Below, one piece after another: positions 1-9,950 of a DNA stretch of 64,000 nt (positions within the stretch are counted from its first letter, which is position 1; every line of letters begins with the position of its first letter). Both the position numbers and the translations under genes were made by a program. The notes beneath the pieces are model-generated. The model saw only the letters and a program-made list of their open reading frames with translations, ran no database searches and was not told the origin of the DNA. Source of the DNA: Anaeramoeba flamelloides (lineage: Eukaryota > Metamonada > Anaeramoebidae); contig JANTQA010000026.1 of assembly GCA_027625915.1 (NCBI GenBank), forward strand, positions 5,146,001 through 5,210,000. Reading direction: 5' to 3'.

Positions 1-144
1 TGTGTGATTAATTTAAAATTATCTACATTTTATAGAATCTCACTTTATCAAGGAATATTACATATATGAACAATATTGTATTTGATTCAATTCTCGTATT
101 TTGATTTCGTATCAAGGAATTTTGTCATTTTATATATTTCTAGA

Positions 145-676
145 CTTGAATTCTATTATTTTGACAGGCCAAAATTCATTTTTTTAACAAATTTGTTACT
201 TAATCAATTCCCGACGAAATAAATTATTAGAACTGTCATTAATTGAAATTTCAACAATTGTTAATATATTAAAATACAATACCAAAAGAAAAAATAAATA
301 ATTACCAATTAAAATATAAAAATGTGTCAAAATTTTGGAGAGAACAAAACAAAAAAATTCATAGAAAAATTTATTTAATTTTTATTAGGAATATTGGATC
401 AAACAAAAGGTTAAATACCATAAAATAATTTATTTTAGGCTCTTCTATTTTCAACAGCCCAGACTTTAACCCAATATCAATCGTTGAAAAAAAAATTGAT
501 CTAACAAAACAAGTTATGAAATTCAAATAATGGAAAGAAAACAAAAAAATTAAAAGATGAAAAAATGATTTTCATATTTTACAAAAATGAAAATTATTTC
601 CTATTTGAATGAAATTGTATTATTGTGATTCTTTTAACTATTTTAAATATGTGGAAAATTTTGAATTTTAGTATAT
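145..676 (+). repeat. TIR repeat family R2, copy a
   Basis: This is a diverged copy of a noncoding repeat of about 530 bp seen six times in the window (also near 760, 35546, 43848, 26020 and, reversed, 50390-51410). Shared landmarks are the block around aaataaataattacca, the phrase attttggagag, a run near tctattaggaat, and the tail ttttgaattttag. In better copies the two ends are inverted repeats of each other (AATTCAAAATTTTTAACACAC-like), so I infer a nonautonomous DNA element. No open frame of note. Confidence 0.6.
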
Positions 677-759
677 GGTGAAGTTATCCCTTATATGATA
701 GATATTGATTTACTTTTTTCCAAAACTAATTCTATAAGACTCAAATTTTCCATATATAA

Positions 760-1292
760 ACCCCAATTCAAAATTTTTAACACACCAAAATTCGATTTGT
801 GAAAAAAAAACTTATTTAATCAATTCACAAAGAAATACCAAATTAGAACCATTGGATAATTGAATTTTTAACACTTATTTATAAATTACAATACTCAAAA
901 AACAATAAATAAATAATTACCAATACTAATAAATTAAGGGTGTGTTAAAAATTTTGGAGAGGAAAAAACAAAAAAATCCATTACTAAAAGTGTTTAAATT
1001 CTATTAGGAATTTATTGATCGATCAAATGGTCAGATACTATCAATTAATTTTATTTGGGTTCTTCTATTTGTAATAACTCAACTTTAACATAATATCAAT
1101 TGTTTTGAAAAAAAATTGATCCAACGAAACAAGTTACGTAATTCAAAAAATGAAATGAAAACAAAAACTAAAAGATGAAAAAATGATTTTCATATTTTAC
1201 AAAAATCAAAATTATTTCCAATTCAATGAAATTGTATTATTGTGATTCTTTGGAGCATTTTAGCTGTGTGTATAAATTTTGAATTTTAGTTA
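760..1292 (+). repeat. TIR repeat family R2, copy b
   Basis: This is the cleanest copy of R2. It begins with ccccaattcaaaatttttaa and ends gtgtgtataaattttgaatt, which are inverted repeats of each other. It lies in direct orientation only about 85 bp after copy a. A TA-rich microsatellite (tatatagatatata) follows at about 1293-1335. No coding capacity is visible. Confidence 0.65.
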
Positions 1293-1626
1293 TAGATATA
1301 TAGATATATATATATATATATATAGATAGATATATTTAATAATATAAAAATCCCACTTCGATATTTCCTGTTTATTCATTGCTTGAAGATTGATAAAAAT
1401 ATAATAATTTAGATTAAATTAAAAATTAAGATTAAAATTAAATAACAAATAAGCATATAAAATAAATATTTAAAAATTTATTTCCTTGTTATAAGAAAAA
1501 TAATTATCAGAGGATAATTAATTAATGAATTAATATGTTAAATATATTAACTTCGAGGGATATTGTTAAAATTACCGAGGTGTAAATGTATTTTAACTAT
1601 TCTTTGTTCCATTCTCATTCTAAAAA

Positions 1627-2736
1627 TTAGATTTGTTCAAAAGATTTTTTTTCAATTGTAGTTATTATAAATAGAATTAAAAAACAAATTAAAAGTAAAA
1701 GTAAAAAATAAATAATATATTTAAAATTGAATGGGATGTTAAAAAAGTGTTTAGTATTTGAATTGTTTTTTTGGTTGGTTGTTTTTGTTATTTCGTTATC
1801 TGATATTTCTGTTTGGTTAATTTCTTGTTCATCGTCTGTTGTTACATTTGACATTATTAATTTGTCTTCACTTTGTTGATCATTTGGTAAATTTTCTGAA
1901 TAATTCTTTTCCATTTCTTCCTTAATATTTTGATCGGTTTCGCTTTCACTTTCACTTTCAATTATATTTTCATAATCACTATCAATTTCATTTTCATTTT
2001 CATTTCCATTTCCATTTCCATCTTTCTTTCTTTCAATGATTCCCATAAGGTTTTGATCTATTTCGATTTCGCTTTCACTTCCACTTTCAATTATATTTTC
2101 ATAATCACTATCATACTCATTTTCATTTTCAGAAACAGTCTCGGGTTCAATTCCTTTTTTTGATTGGGATAACACCCCTTGTTCTTGTTCTTTAACTTTA
2201 GGAATTTCAGTCTTGTTTGGTTGTCTCTTCTTCAACTCATATTTCTTTTTGTCTTTTATTTGTTCATTTTTACCTCTTTTGAAATCAAACCGATTTGATT
2301 TTGGTTTCTCTTCTCTTTCTTGAAATTTGAAACCTGCATTATACTTGATCGTTTCCTTGTTTGTTTTGGTTTTGTTTGAATTTTGGATCATTAATTCGTT
2401 TGTTTGTAAGCTGCCTTTGTTACTTGAATTGTTTTTAGATCGAGATTTCGAATTTGTCATAAAATTATCACCTTTGTTATTTAGATCTTCTTCAGAGCTT
2501 GATTCTCGATCGTCTTCTTCTAACTCTAAATTCACATTTATTAAGCCTTCGAGGCTTTGGTTATTTTCTTCATTAAACTCATCATCCAATTTTTCTTCGT
2601 CAGATGTTTTGTCTGTTTGTATCCCTTCAGATAAAAGCTCATCAAACCGCAGATTTAAATTACCTAAGTTTATGAAAATATTCGAACCTAACGCTTCGTT
2701 TCCAATACTTGAATCAGTGTCTAGATTTTTACTCAT
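1627..2736 (-). CDS. acidic low-complexity protein with C-terminal membrane anchor
   Basis: This is a 369-residue open frame starting at a true ATG (MSKNLDTDSS) with no recognisable catalytic domain. The first 130 residues are Asp/Glu/Ser/Asn-rich and the middle is basic (KKRQPNKTEIPK). Around residues 195-285 an imperfect repeat containing YDSDYENIIES and then SDYENIIESESESE occurs twice. Near residues 340-360 there is one strongly hydrophobic stretch (YIIYFLLLLLICFLILFIIT) followed by a short basic tail, the layout of a tail-anchored protein. With no signal peptide, I infer a cytosol-facing membrane protein; function unknown. The gene is intronless as read. The opposite-strand frames are shadows of its repeats. 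Confidence 0.6.
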   Translation of the reverse strand: MSKNLDTDSSIGNEALGSNIFINLGNLNLRFDELLSEGIQTDKTSDEEKLDDEFNEENNQSLEGLINVNLELEEDDRESSSEEDLNNKGDNFMTNSKSRSKNNSSNKGSLQTNELMIQNSNKTKTNKETIKYNAGFKFQEREEKPKSNRFDFKRGKNEQIKDKKKYELKKRQPNKTEIPKVKEQEQGVLSQSKKGIEPETVSENENEYDSDYENIIESGSESEIEIDQNLMGIIERKKDGNGNGNENENEIDSDYENIIESESESETDQNIKEEMEKNYSENLPNDQQSEDKLIMSNVTTDDEQEINQTEISDNEITKTTNQKNNSNTKHFFNIPFNFKYIIYFLLLLLICFLILFIITTIEKKSFEQI

Positions 2737-4550
2737 TTTAAAAGTCTTGTGTGAGATATCTTTCTTTTTGGAAAAAAAGGAAAAGTATTAATTTTTAAAA
2801 ATTAAAAAATGTTACAAATTTTCACAAATAAATTCAAAAAAAAGAAGTTTCTTATTGAGGAACACCCATAAGTTAAATACAATGGTGAAGTTTTATTTCT
2901 TAGATAAAATTTAAAAAGAAAATCTTATTATCACCTTTGTGATTCAGAAAGAAAAACTTTGATAGATTTTTTGATAATCTTTAACAGTCTTATCTTCAAA
3001 TTACTGTCAAATTTAAATCTGAAAATTTTTAAAAAGCTCCTATTTCAAATAAAGTTGATCAATTGAAAATATCAGTAAAAATTTTGAAAAATATATTCCC
3101 CAACTAACCGGTAAATAAAAATAATATTCAGTAAAAATGAACTATTAATAATCTTGATTGAGGTATTGCTTTAGTGACATTAAATATATCTATTTGAAAC
3201 CTTTTATTTGTTGATAACAAAAAAATTCAAATCTGATAAATTAATTGATAAACTACCAAAAATGTAAACCAACTAATATTAAAAGTATTCTTCTGTTCAT
3301 GGGTAATCAAACAAAAAAAAATCAACTCATAAATCGAAAAGAAAATCCAAAAAAAATTACCCAATTCTGAAATTTCAAAACAAAGAAAAAATCTGAATAT
3401 TATAAAACCAAACTAACTTTAAAAGTTATTTTCAAAACAAGTTATTGTTTTTAAAAAGTAGATCCATTTTTAACATAAAAAGGGGGTTGGTACATTTTTA
3501 CAAATTTTGAGGTCCACCGTTTATACTAAACTAAATCATCGAAATCATTTCTTTAACCAAATAAATTGATTTTTTATAAAGTATGGGGGTTTCGGATATT
3601 CCAGTATAAGATATATTTTCAAACCAACTAAAAAATGGAAATCAAAAAAATGAAAAAAATAATCCAAGAAAAAAAAAATATCAAATATTTATTTAGTGAT
3701 CTTATAAGCATTATTCAACGTAATTTCTACTTCTTTACTTGATTTTATTATTACTTCTTCATGGAAAAACTTTTGTTTATAATTTTCGATAAACAAATTA
3801 CTTTATATTTCTCAAGAATTCCTAAAACGAATTTAAAAGTCCTATTTTCGTTTGACTCATCAAACTCAGGTTTAATTCAAGAAAAAAGCTATTTTTTCAA
3901 ATATTTCTTCAGAAAATAAGATATTTTTGGTTTGCTATCCAAAAATACTGATATTTGAATTCTGAATGGATTAAATATACACTTCCTTTTCCAGATTTTA
4001 CTGTTATAAATACATTTTTCAAAGAAGTAAGTTGTAATTTCAAAACTCAAAAGAAAAGGAAAGGGACAAGAAATGAAAGTGATGCGATTTAATTCAAATA
4101 CTAGAGTGATCAAAATAATGCGTGTACAAATACTAAAATCTGTGTTTCAAAATATAATCCGTGCTTTTTCTTCTTCTTGTTCCAAGGCAACATCCAATAA
4201 ACTACCAAATAGAATACCTAAGTTCAAATCAATTTTGAAAGTAAACTCCTTGATACTTTAAGTAAAATTTAAATTATTAATGCAAATAGTTTTAAATATT
4301 TTCAATTTTTTTGAAATTGTTTGTTTTTTTTATGCCAAAATTTGATTAAAAAATTTTCTCTATTTTTTGAGATAACTTTTGCAATTTGATCCTTCATTTT
4401 TAGAATTTCTTTTTAAATAATAGAACTTTAAGAAACCAATACTGTATTTTTTTAGGGTTTATTGTCAATTTCTTTGATCAGGTTAATGTACAGGTCTTTT
4501 ATATCTGAAAAACACACTTTTTGATTTTTAAGCAAGATCAAACTTTTCTC
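2737..4550. other. AT-rich intergenic DNA, no supported gene
   Basis: This stretch is composed of A/T runs. Short frames of about 60-75 codons exist at 3889-4113 (minus) and 4073-4261 (plus) but they overlap each other, show no family motifs, and look like chance. A slightly less AT-rich patch at about 4060-4250 could be a small exon, but I cannot support it. Confidence 0.4.
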
Positions 4551-4960
4551 CATCACATGACAACAAATTTTTGTGGAATTTTTGGTTATTTTTTAATGAA
4601 ATCTTATTGAAAAAAAATTGAAAAAAAATTGAAATTTAATTGAAATATTTAATGAAAATTATTGAAATTTCCTTGAAATAGTCAATGGAAGTTACCAGGA
4701 AAATCAAAGGAAATTGTTAATTGAAAAATAAATGAAAAAGGTTGAAAATTTTATGAAAAAATTAAAGAAAAATAAATGAAAAATTATTAAAAAAAATGAT
4801 TTTTATTGAAAAAATTTTTTTAGTTATGGGAAAAATATCAGTAATTAGATAAAAAATAAAGTGAAAAAAAAAAAATAATAAAAAAAAAAGATTGATTTAC
4901 TAATAATTTAAAAATAATCAGAAATCCATTTATTAATCAAAATATCTCGATTTTTTTTAG

Positions 4961-5474
4961 TCATAATATTGAAAATGGGTTGATAAATTTTCTTTTTCTT
5001 CTAAGTTTGTAATAAATTTTTTTTCGTTGTTCAGAATTTTCAGGTACAAAATTATTAATTTTTTTTTTTGAAATATAAAATTCATTAAAGTACTTTTTTT
5101 GTTTAGAAAGTAAAGAATTACATTTTTTTCGCAACTCGTGATGCTTCATCCCTTCCCGGATATCTTACTTGATTAAAGCTATCTTTTGCCTTTAATATTA
5201 AAATTTTGCTAACTATCATCCTTGTTGTACTACGATATGCTTCTAATTTGAGGTTTTCTTCAAAAATAAAATCTATTGTTGTTTTCTTCAGATTAGTCTT
5301 TGTTTGTTCGTTTGTTTTCATTTGAGACTCTACTAATTTCATCATGTTTGTTTGATTTTCTTCTAAATGGTCAATTTTCTTGATAATATTTTTTATTAAA
5401 TTAACAATTATATCTTAAAGTTAACAGTAAAATCGAAATAGAGTGAGAAATAATTTGCAAAAAAAAAATAAAAA

Positions 5475-5518
<44 letters not shown>

Positions 5519-6252
5519 AGAAAAAATTAGCATACGTAATTCTTCGTTTTTTTATTTCAGAATTTTTGTTTTTTTATTTTCTTCACTTTTTCGGGCTCTT
5601 TTTCAATTTCAATTTCAATTTCAATTTCCTTCTCTTTTTAAATTCTCCTTCTCTTTTTCATTTTCTAATTCCGATTTCTTTTTATTTTTTGAGAATTGAT
5701 TTGAATTTGTTTTTTCAGGGATTCGTTTTCTTTTTAGCTGTGAATCTAATATTAATATTAAAAAGAATATTAAAAAAAAGAAAAAATTAATAAAAAAAAA
5801 AAAAATATTAAAAAAAAAAAAATATTAAAAAGAAAAAAAAAAAAAAATTAAAATTTACTTTTTTATATAATTTTCTTCAAATATATGTTCTCCGTTCGAA
5901 AAGGGAATCCATTCTGTGGTTGATGATTCATTATTATTTTTTTTTTTCTTTTAATGTAAAAAAAAAAAAAAGAATTTAAAAAAAAAAAAAATTGAAGAAA
6001 GAAAAAGGGAAAAAAAAAAAAAAAAAAATTTTTTTTTTCTTCTTTTGTACATAGCTTGGGTCCCACAATCCTTCCTTAACTAGTTCATCATACACTTGGT
6101 TCCATTTGGGTTGGTTACATAATTCTTGGATTTTTTCTTCTGCGTTCATGAAACTTACCATCATAAGAAACATCGAATTTTTTAAAAATTGCTTCCATTA
6201 AGTTCTTTGTAATTTTAATGATTGGAATGTACTTTTCTTTATTTGTAATCAT
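4961..6252 (-). CDS. transposon-borne second gene, multi-exon, coiled-coil protein
   Basis: This is the minus-strand gene inside the 5.4-kb transposon, divergent from the transposase gene. Exon 1 (6159-6252) begins MITNKEKYIPIIKITKN. A 19-nt GT-AG gap (6140-6158) leads to exon 2 (6051-6139, EEKIQELCNQPKWNQVYDEL). A 103-nt gap (5948-6050) leads to 5859-5947, which ends NGEHIFEENYIKK. Codon phases match across both junctions. The downstream exon (from 5413, or a nearby AG, to 5169) encodes a coiled coil (NIIKKIDHLEENQTNMMKL). A 25-nt gap (5144-5168) leads to the last exon, 4961-5143, with a basic tail (YYKLRRKRKFINPFSIL). The 5420-5860 middle is Lys/Glu-rich and not resolved. No family recognised; by position it may be a TnpA-like accessory DNA-binding protein (inference). 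Confidence 0.5.
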
Positions 6253-6540
6253 ATTAATAAAAAAATAAAAAAAAGAAAAAGAAAAAAAAAAAAGAATAAA
6301 TAAATAAATAAAAATAAAAAAAGATAAAAAAATGAAACTTCGAATCATTTTTTTATTATTTCACCAACATTAGTTGATGTTTCATATACACTATAATTGT
6401 TTACAGTGTGGGAAATTATTCCGTACAAAGAATTCACTTGATAAACACATTTCTTGTTATCATGTAAATTTTTACAAAACTATAAGAAAAGAGAAAAGAA
6501 AAAGAAATAGAGTAGAATATATACAAGAACAAATCGACAA

Positions 6541-6603
6541 AAAAGAAAAAGAAAAAGAAAAAGAAAAAGAAAAAGAAAAAGAAAAAGAAAAAGAAAAAGA
6601 AAA
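6541..6603 (+). repeat. GAAAAA tandem repeat inside the transposase exon
   Basis: About ten tandem gaaaaa units encode a perfect Lys-Glu alternation just after the zinc finger. The repeat is in frame and is followed by an acidic stretch (GEINTSNNFINS). It probably forms a charged linker. Similar KE runs occur in the host genes of this window. Confidence 0.7.
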
Positions 6604-6889
6604 TGAAGATGGGGGAGAAACAGAATTTATAGAAGAAGGAGAAATCAACACTTCAAATAATTTCATTAATTCACGTGGATTGGAAGACATAATTCATCAT
6701 AATAAAGATAATCGTAAGGTTTTTTGATTTTGCTTTTTATTTATTTTTTTTTTAATTTTTTTTTTTTGATTTTTTTTCATTAAAAGAAAGAAAAAGATGA
6801 GATAAATAAGAAAAAGAAAAAACAAAATTAAATAACATAAAACAAAAAAAAAAAGTTTGAAAAAAAAAAAAAAAAAGAAAAAAAAATTT

Positions 6890-7140
6890 TGAATTGATTT
6901 TGGATTGGCTTAACTACAAATCAACCGTGAGGTCCTCCTTCGGTCTGAGGTCTGATTTGCGTTTAGAGGCCAACTAAAAAATCAATTTTCGAAATGGTTT
7001 GCTCCAAATAGTTCATCCGAGGGCAGAATTCAGAGGAGAGGGACCAATCATTTTTCAAAAAATTTTCTTTCTTAACTTGGATTCGAACTCGCGTCATACA
7101 AAATTATACCTAAACGTACTACCACTAAAATATAAAGAAT
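6890..7140 (-). mobile_element. possible tRNA-derived SINE-like insertion in the transposase intron
   Basis: This 250-bp patch is visibly richer in G and C than its surroundings and sits inside the 626-bp intron. On the minus strand it starts with a tRNA-like segment (about 7075-7135): tttagtggtagtacg resembles a D-arm/A-box and gagttcgaatccaag contains a good B-box (GTTCGAATCC). The T-stem does not pair well, so it is not a functional tRNA. The body that follows contains gaggacctcacggttgattt and ends near 6890. A head plus unrelated body is the usual SINE plan. No second copy was seen in this window, so a decayed tRNA fragment remains possible. Confidence 0.35.
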
Positions 7141-9950
7141 AATTCACTATATTTAAAAATTGGGATTTTTTTAATTAGATTTTATTTCAATTTTTTAGAA
7201 AATTAATTTTCAAAAAGTTTTGAAAATTTTTAAAGTTCAATGAAAAATTTAGAGAATAATTTTTTAATTTTTTATTATATTTATATATAAAAATATATAA
7301 TCATTTTTTTTTTACTCATAAATTAACTTAATATTTTAGAATTACCCACACAAAATAATATTAAAAATGAACAAACACTGCCAAATTTTGACAGATTTAT
7401 TAATGAATTTGATGAAATGTGGATAGAATTTTATATTCTATATTTAGAATCAAAAATTTCTTCAGCACAGGCAGAGAAAATTTTACATTTTATAGAGAAA
7501 TTTTTTTATCCAAAAGGGGGGAAAAAAGACTTCCCAAAACAATGCGAACACTCAAGAAAAAGATCAATCAATTAATCAATATACAGCATCCGAAAGATAT
7601 TAATCTAATTTCAAAAAAAATATATTGAGAAATCTGGAAAACTCATATTAATTGAAGATAAAATTCAAACAAAATATTTTTCACCAATTACATGGATAAA
7701 TATGGTCGTTCACTCGGATATAATTAAGCATTTATCTTTCAAAAAAAATGAAGAAATAGAAAATTTAGTAACAAATGAGGGTTTTTATCCTTTGCGTTTT
7801 TCAAGTTTTCCGGCGTTTGATGAAAAAATTAACAAAATTCCAAAAATTGATCCTGATCTTTTGTTTCTAATTGGTTTTTATTATGATGATTTTAAATGTA
7901 CAGAATCGTTTTCACTTGGTGGATTATATATGTTTATTGATAATTTGGAATATACTTGGAGGTTAAAAGAACAAACCATTTTTTTTGATTTCACTTTTAC
8001 CCGCAAAAACTCGAATAAACGATATTCTAAAAAACTTTCCTTTGGTGAAAGATCTAGAAAAATTAAGAAATGGAATTTATTTAGGAGGTAAAAAAATACA
8101 AGGTGTTGTTTCATGTTTTGTGGGTGACACAAGAGAATCTTTTCCAGCAAAAGGTATGCTACAGCCAGGTGCTTTAAATTCATGTTCATTCTGCAAATCA
8201 GAATTAGGTGATCAAAATTACTCAAATGGGGATTTTCAATATAAAAAAAAGGGAGAGAAAAGATATAATCAAAATTCAAGAGGAATTGAATGAATCTTAT
8301 TTTCATAATTTAAATATATATACTCTTCGTAAAATTAAAAAAAAAGAAAAGGAAACTGGAATCAAATTTCAACTAGGAAATATTTGGATAAATGAATTAA
8401 AACTGGATCCAACGTCAACTTCTCATTTCCCAATTTGTTGGTTTCATCTCCTTCTTGAAGGTTTAATCAAAAATATTTTTAAAATAATGTGTCGTGGAAT
8501 GTCCAGAAATCATATAATTCTAGCAAATAAAAGATATAAAAAATTAAAATTCCAAAAGGGTTAAAAAGAATTTATAAACCTTTTTGAAAAAAATCATCTT
8601 GCTTCTATTGATATCCAATTGTTGATTCAATTTAGTTTGATTTGTGTTGTTGATTTAGTTGAAAAAAAATTTCTAAATTTTTTATATATAAGTTCATATT
8701 TAATTAAAAATCTTTATCAACCAACAAGAAGTAAAAAAAATAAATGAAAATCTACATAAATATATAGTTAATTTTATTAAATGTTACAAAACATGTTCAG
8801 ATCAAAATTGTGATCTTATATCAAACTTACATATTTTTGCACATCATTTAGAAACTTCGATAAAAAATAATGGGGGGATGAATACACTTTTTTTCGCTTT
8901 AGAAAAATATCATCAATGGTTCAAACCAAAATATGGCCAACTTCACAAAAATCAAAAAAAACACAATATTCTATTATTCAAAAAAAGAAATTTTCAAAAA
9001 ATATCTTCAATATTTCAAATTATTTATTCGAAAAACTGATAAATCTAGTGGGAATCCAAAAAAAATTTCGAACAAAATGGCATAAGTTTGATATGGAAGA
9101 AATAAAATTTCAAAGAAATAAATATCCTTTTGAATCAAAGTCTATAATAATTAATAAACATAAATATCTTTTTAAAACACGATGCTCAATTAAGAAATAA
9201 AAAATATGTCAAAATAATCAAATTTTTTATTTTTAGATTCTGAAATTAAATCAAAGCCATTTATTGTAGTTAGATATTACACTCAAGTTGATAAAAAAGA
9301 ATATTTTTTATTTAAATTCTAATCTTCATTTAATCGATTGTACTGAAATAAAACAAATAGTTCATGTTGTCAAACACTTTCAAAATAAAAGTACTCAATT
9401 TGAGGATTACTATTCAATAAATGAATTATTTATTCCTCATGTTCCTTCTTTTTTTATCTTATAACAAAAAACAAATTAAATAAAATATCAGAATATATAT
9501 ATTAAAAAAATCAAATAATCTTACAAAATAAAATAAAACTTATATCTTTTCTCCGTTTTTTTTTTATTCAGCTTTAAAATTTTTATAGATTTAATTTAAT
9601 ATAAACACATATTTAAAATTCATTTTGAGCTCTATTTTTTTTTATTATTTTTTTCTAAAATTTTATTAAAAATTTGTTTAAAAAAAACTTGTAATTATAT
9701 TTATATTTTTCTTGTACATAAATTTTCATACATTTTTCATTTGAATTTATATACTTGAAATTATGTTGAAATTTTATGGAATTTTTAAAGAAAAATTCTT
9801 GTATTTTTTGTCATATTTCATCAAAGGAAATTCAATTGAAATTTTAATGAATATTAAACGAAATTTATTTCCAAAAAAAAAAAAAAATGAAATTATATGA
9901 AATTTAAATGAAATTTCAATGATTTCATATATATTTGTAGTCATGTGATG

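Larger units (their letters stand above)
6377..9464 (+). pseudogene. C2H2 zinc-finger Tnp2-type transposase, decayed
   Basis: Exon 1 (6377-6713) encodes a C2H2 finger (CLQCGKLFRTKN...H...H) followed by a KE repeat and an acidic stretch. It splices at C|GTAAGG to 7340 (626-bp intron); the codon C+AA completes in frame and reads on as LPTQNNIKNEQTLPNF. Downstream blocks match the Tnp2 transposase layout: LLFLIGFYYDDFK, LPAKTRINDILKNFPLVKDL, CFVGDTRESFP with FCKSE (compare the family's D-x-PAR and C-x2-C region), and FPICWFHLLLEGLIKN (compare its DPMH-L region). Later come SNLHIFAHHLE and VPSFFIL before the stop. These blocks lie in different frames, with roughly five to seven shifts or stops (for example near 7565, 7985 and 8250), so it is a pseudogene. 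The subfamily was not determined. Confidence 0.7.
4551..9950 (+). mobile_element. 5.4-kb Tnp2-family DNA transposon with TIRs and two divergent genes
   Basis: The left end at 4551 reads catcacatgacaacaaat. The right end, read on the other strand from 9950, is catcacatgactacaaat, so the termini are inverted repeats of about 18 bp with one mismatch. Inside both ends lie arrays of short gaaatt/ttgaaa motifs (about 4610-4760 and 9760-9930), resembling the subterminal repeats of CACTA-type transposons. Between them are a plus-strand zinc-finger plus transposase gene (6377-9464) and a minus-strand coiled-coil gene (4961-6252) with about 125 bp between their starts. The transposase has several frame breaks, so the copy is dead. 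The ends are not CACTA. I could not confirm a target-site duplication. Family assignment rests on the transposase. Confidence 0.75.

Noticed and set aside
1930-2791. Plus-strand frames opposite the acidic membrane protein
   Set aside because: They are antisense translations of its Glu/Asp/Ser repeats.
3889-4261. Two overlapping opposite-strand frames of 60-75 codons
   Set aside because: No motif, mutual overlap, and composition close to background.
7075-7140. A functional tRNA gene
   Set aside because: The B-box is good but the T-stem and acceptor do not pair.
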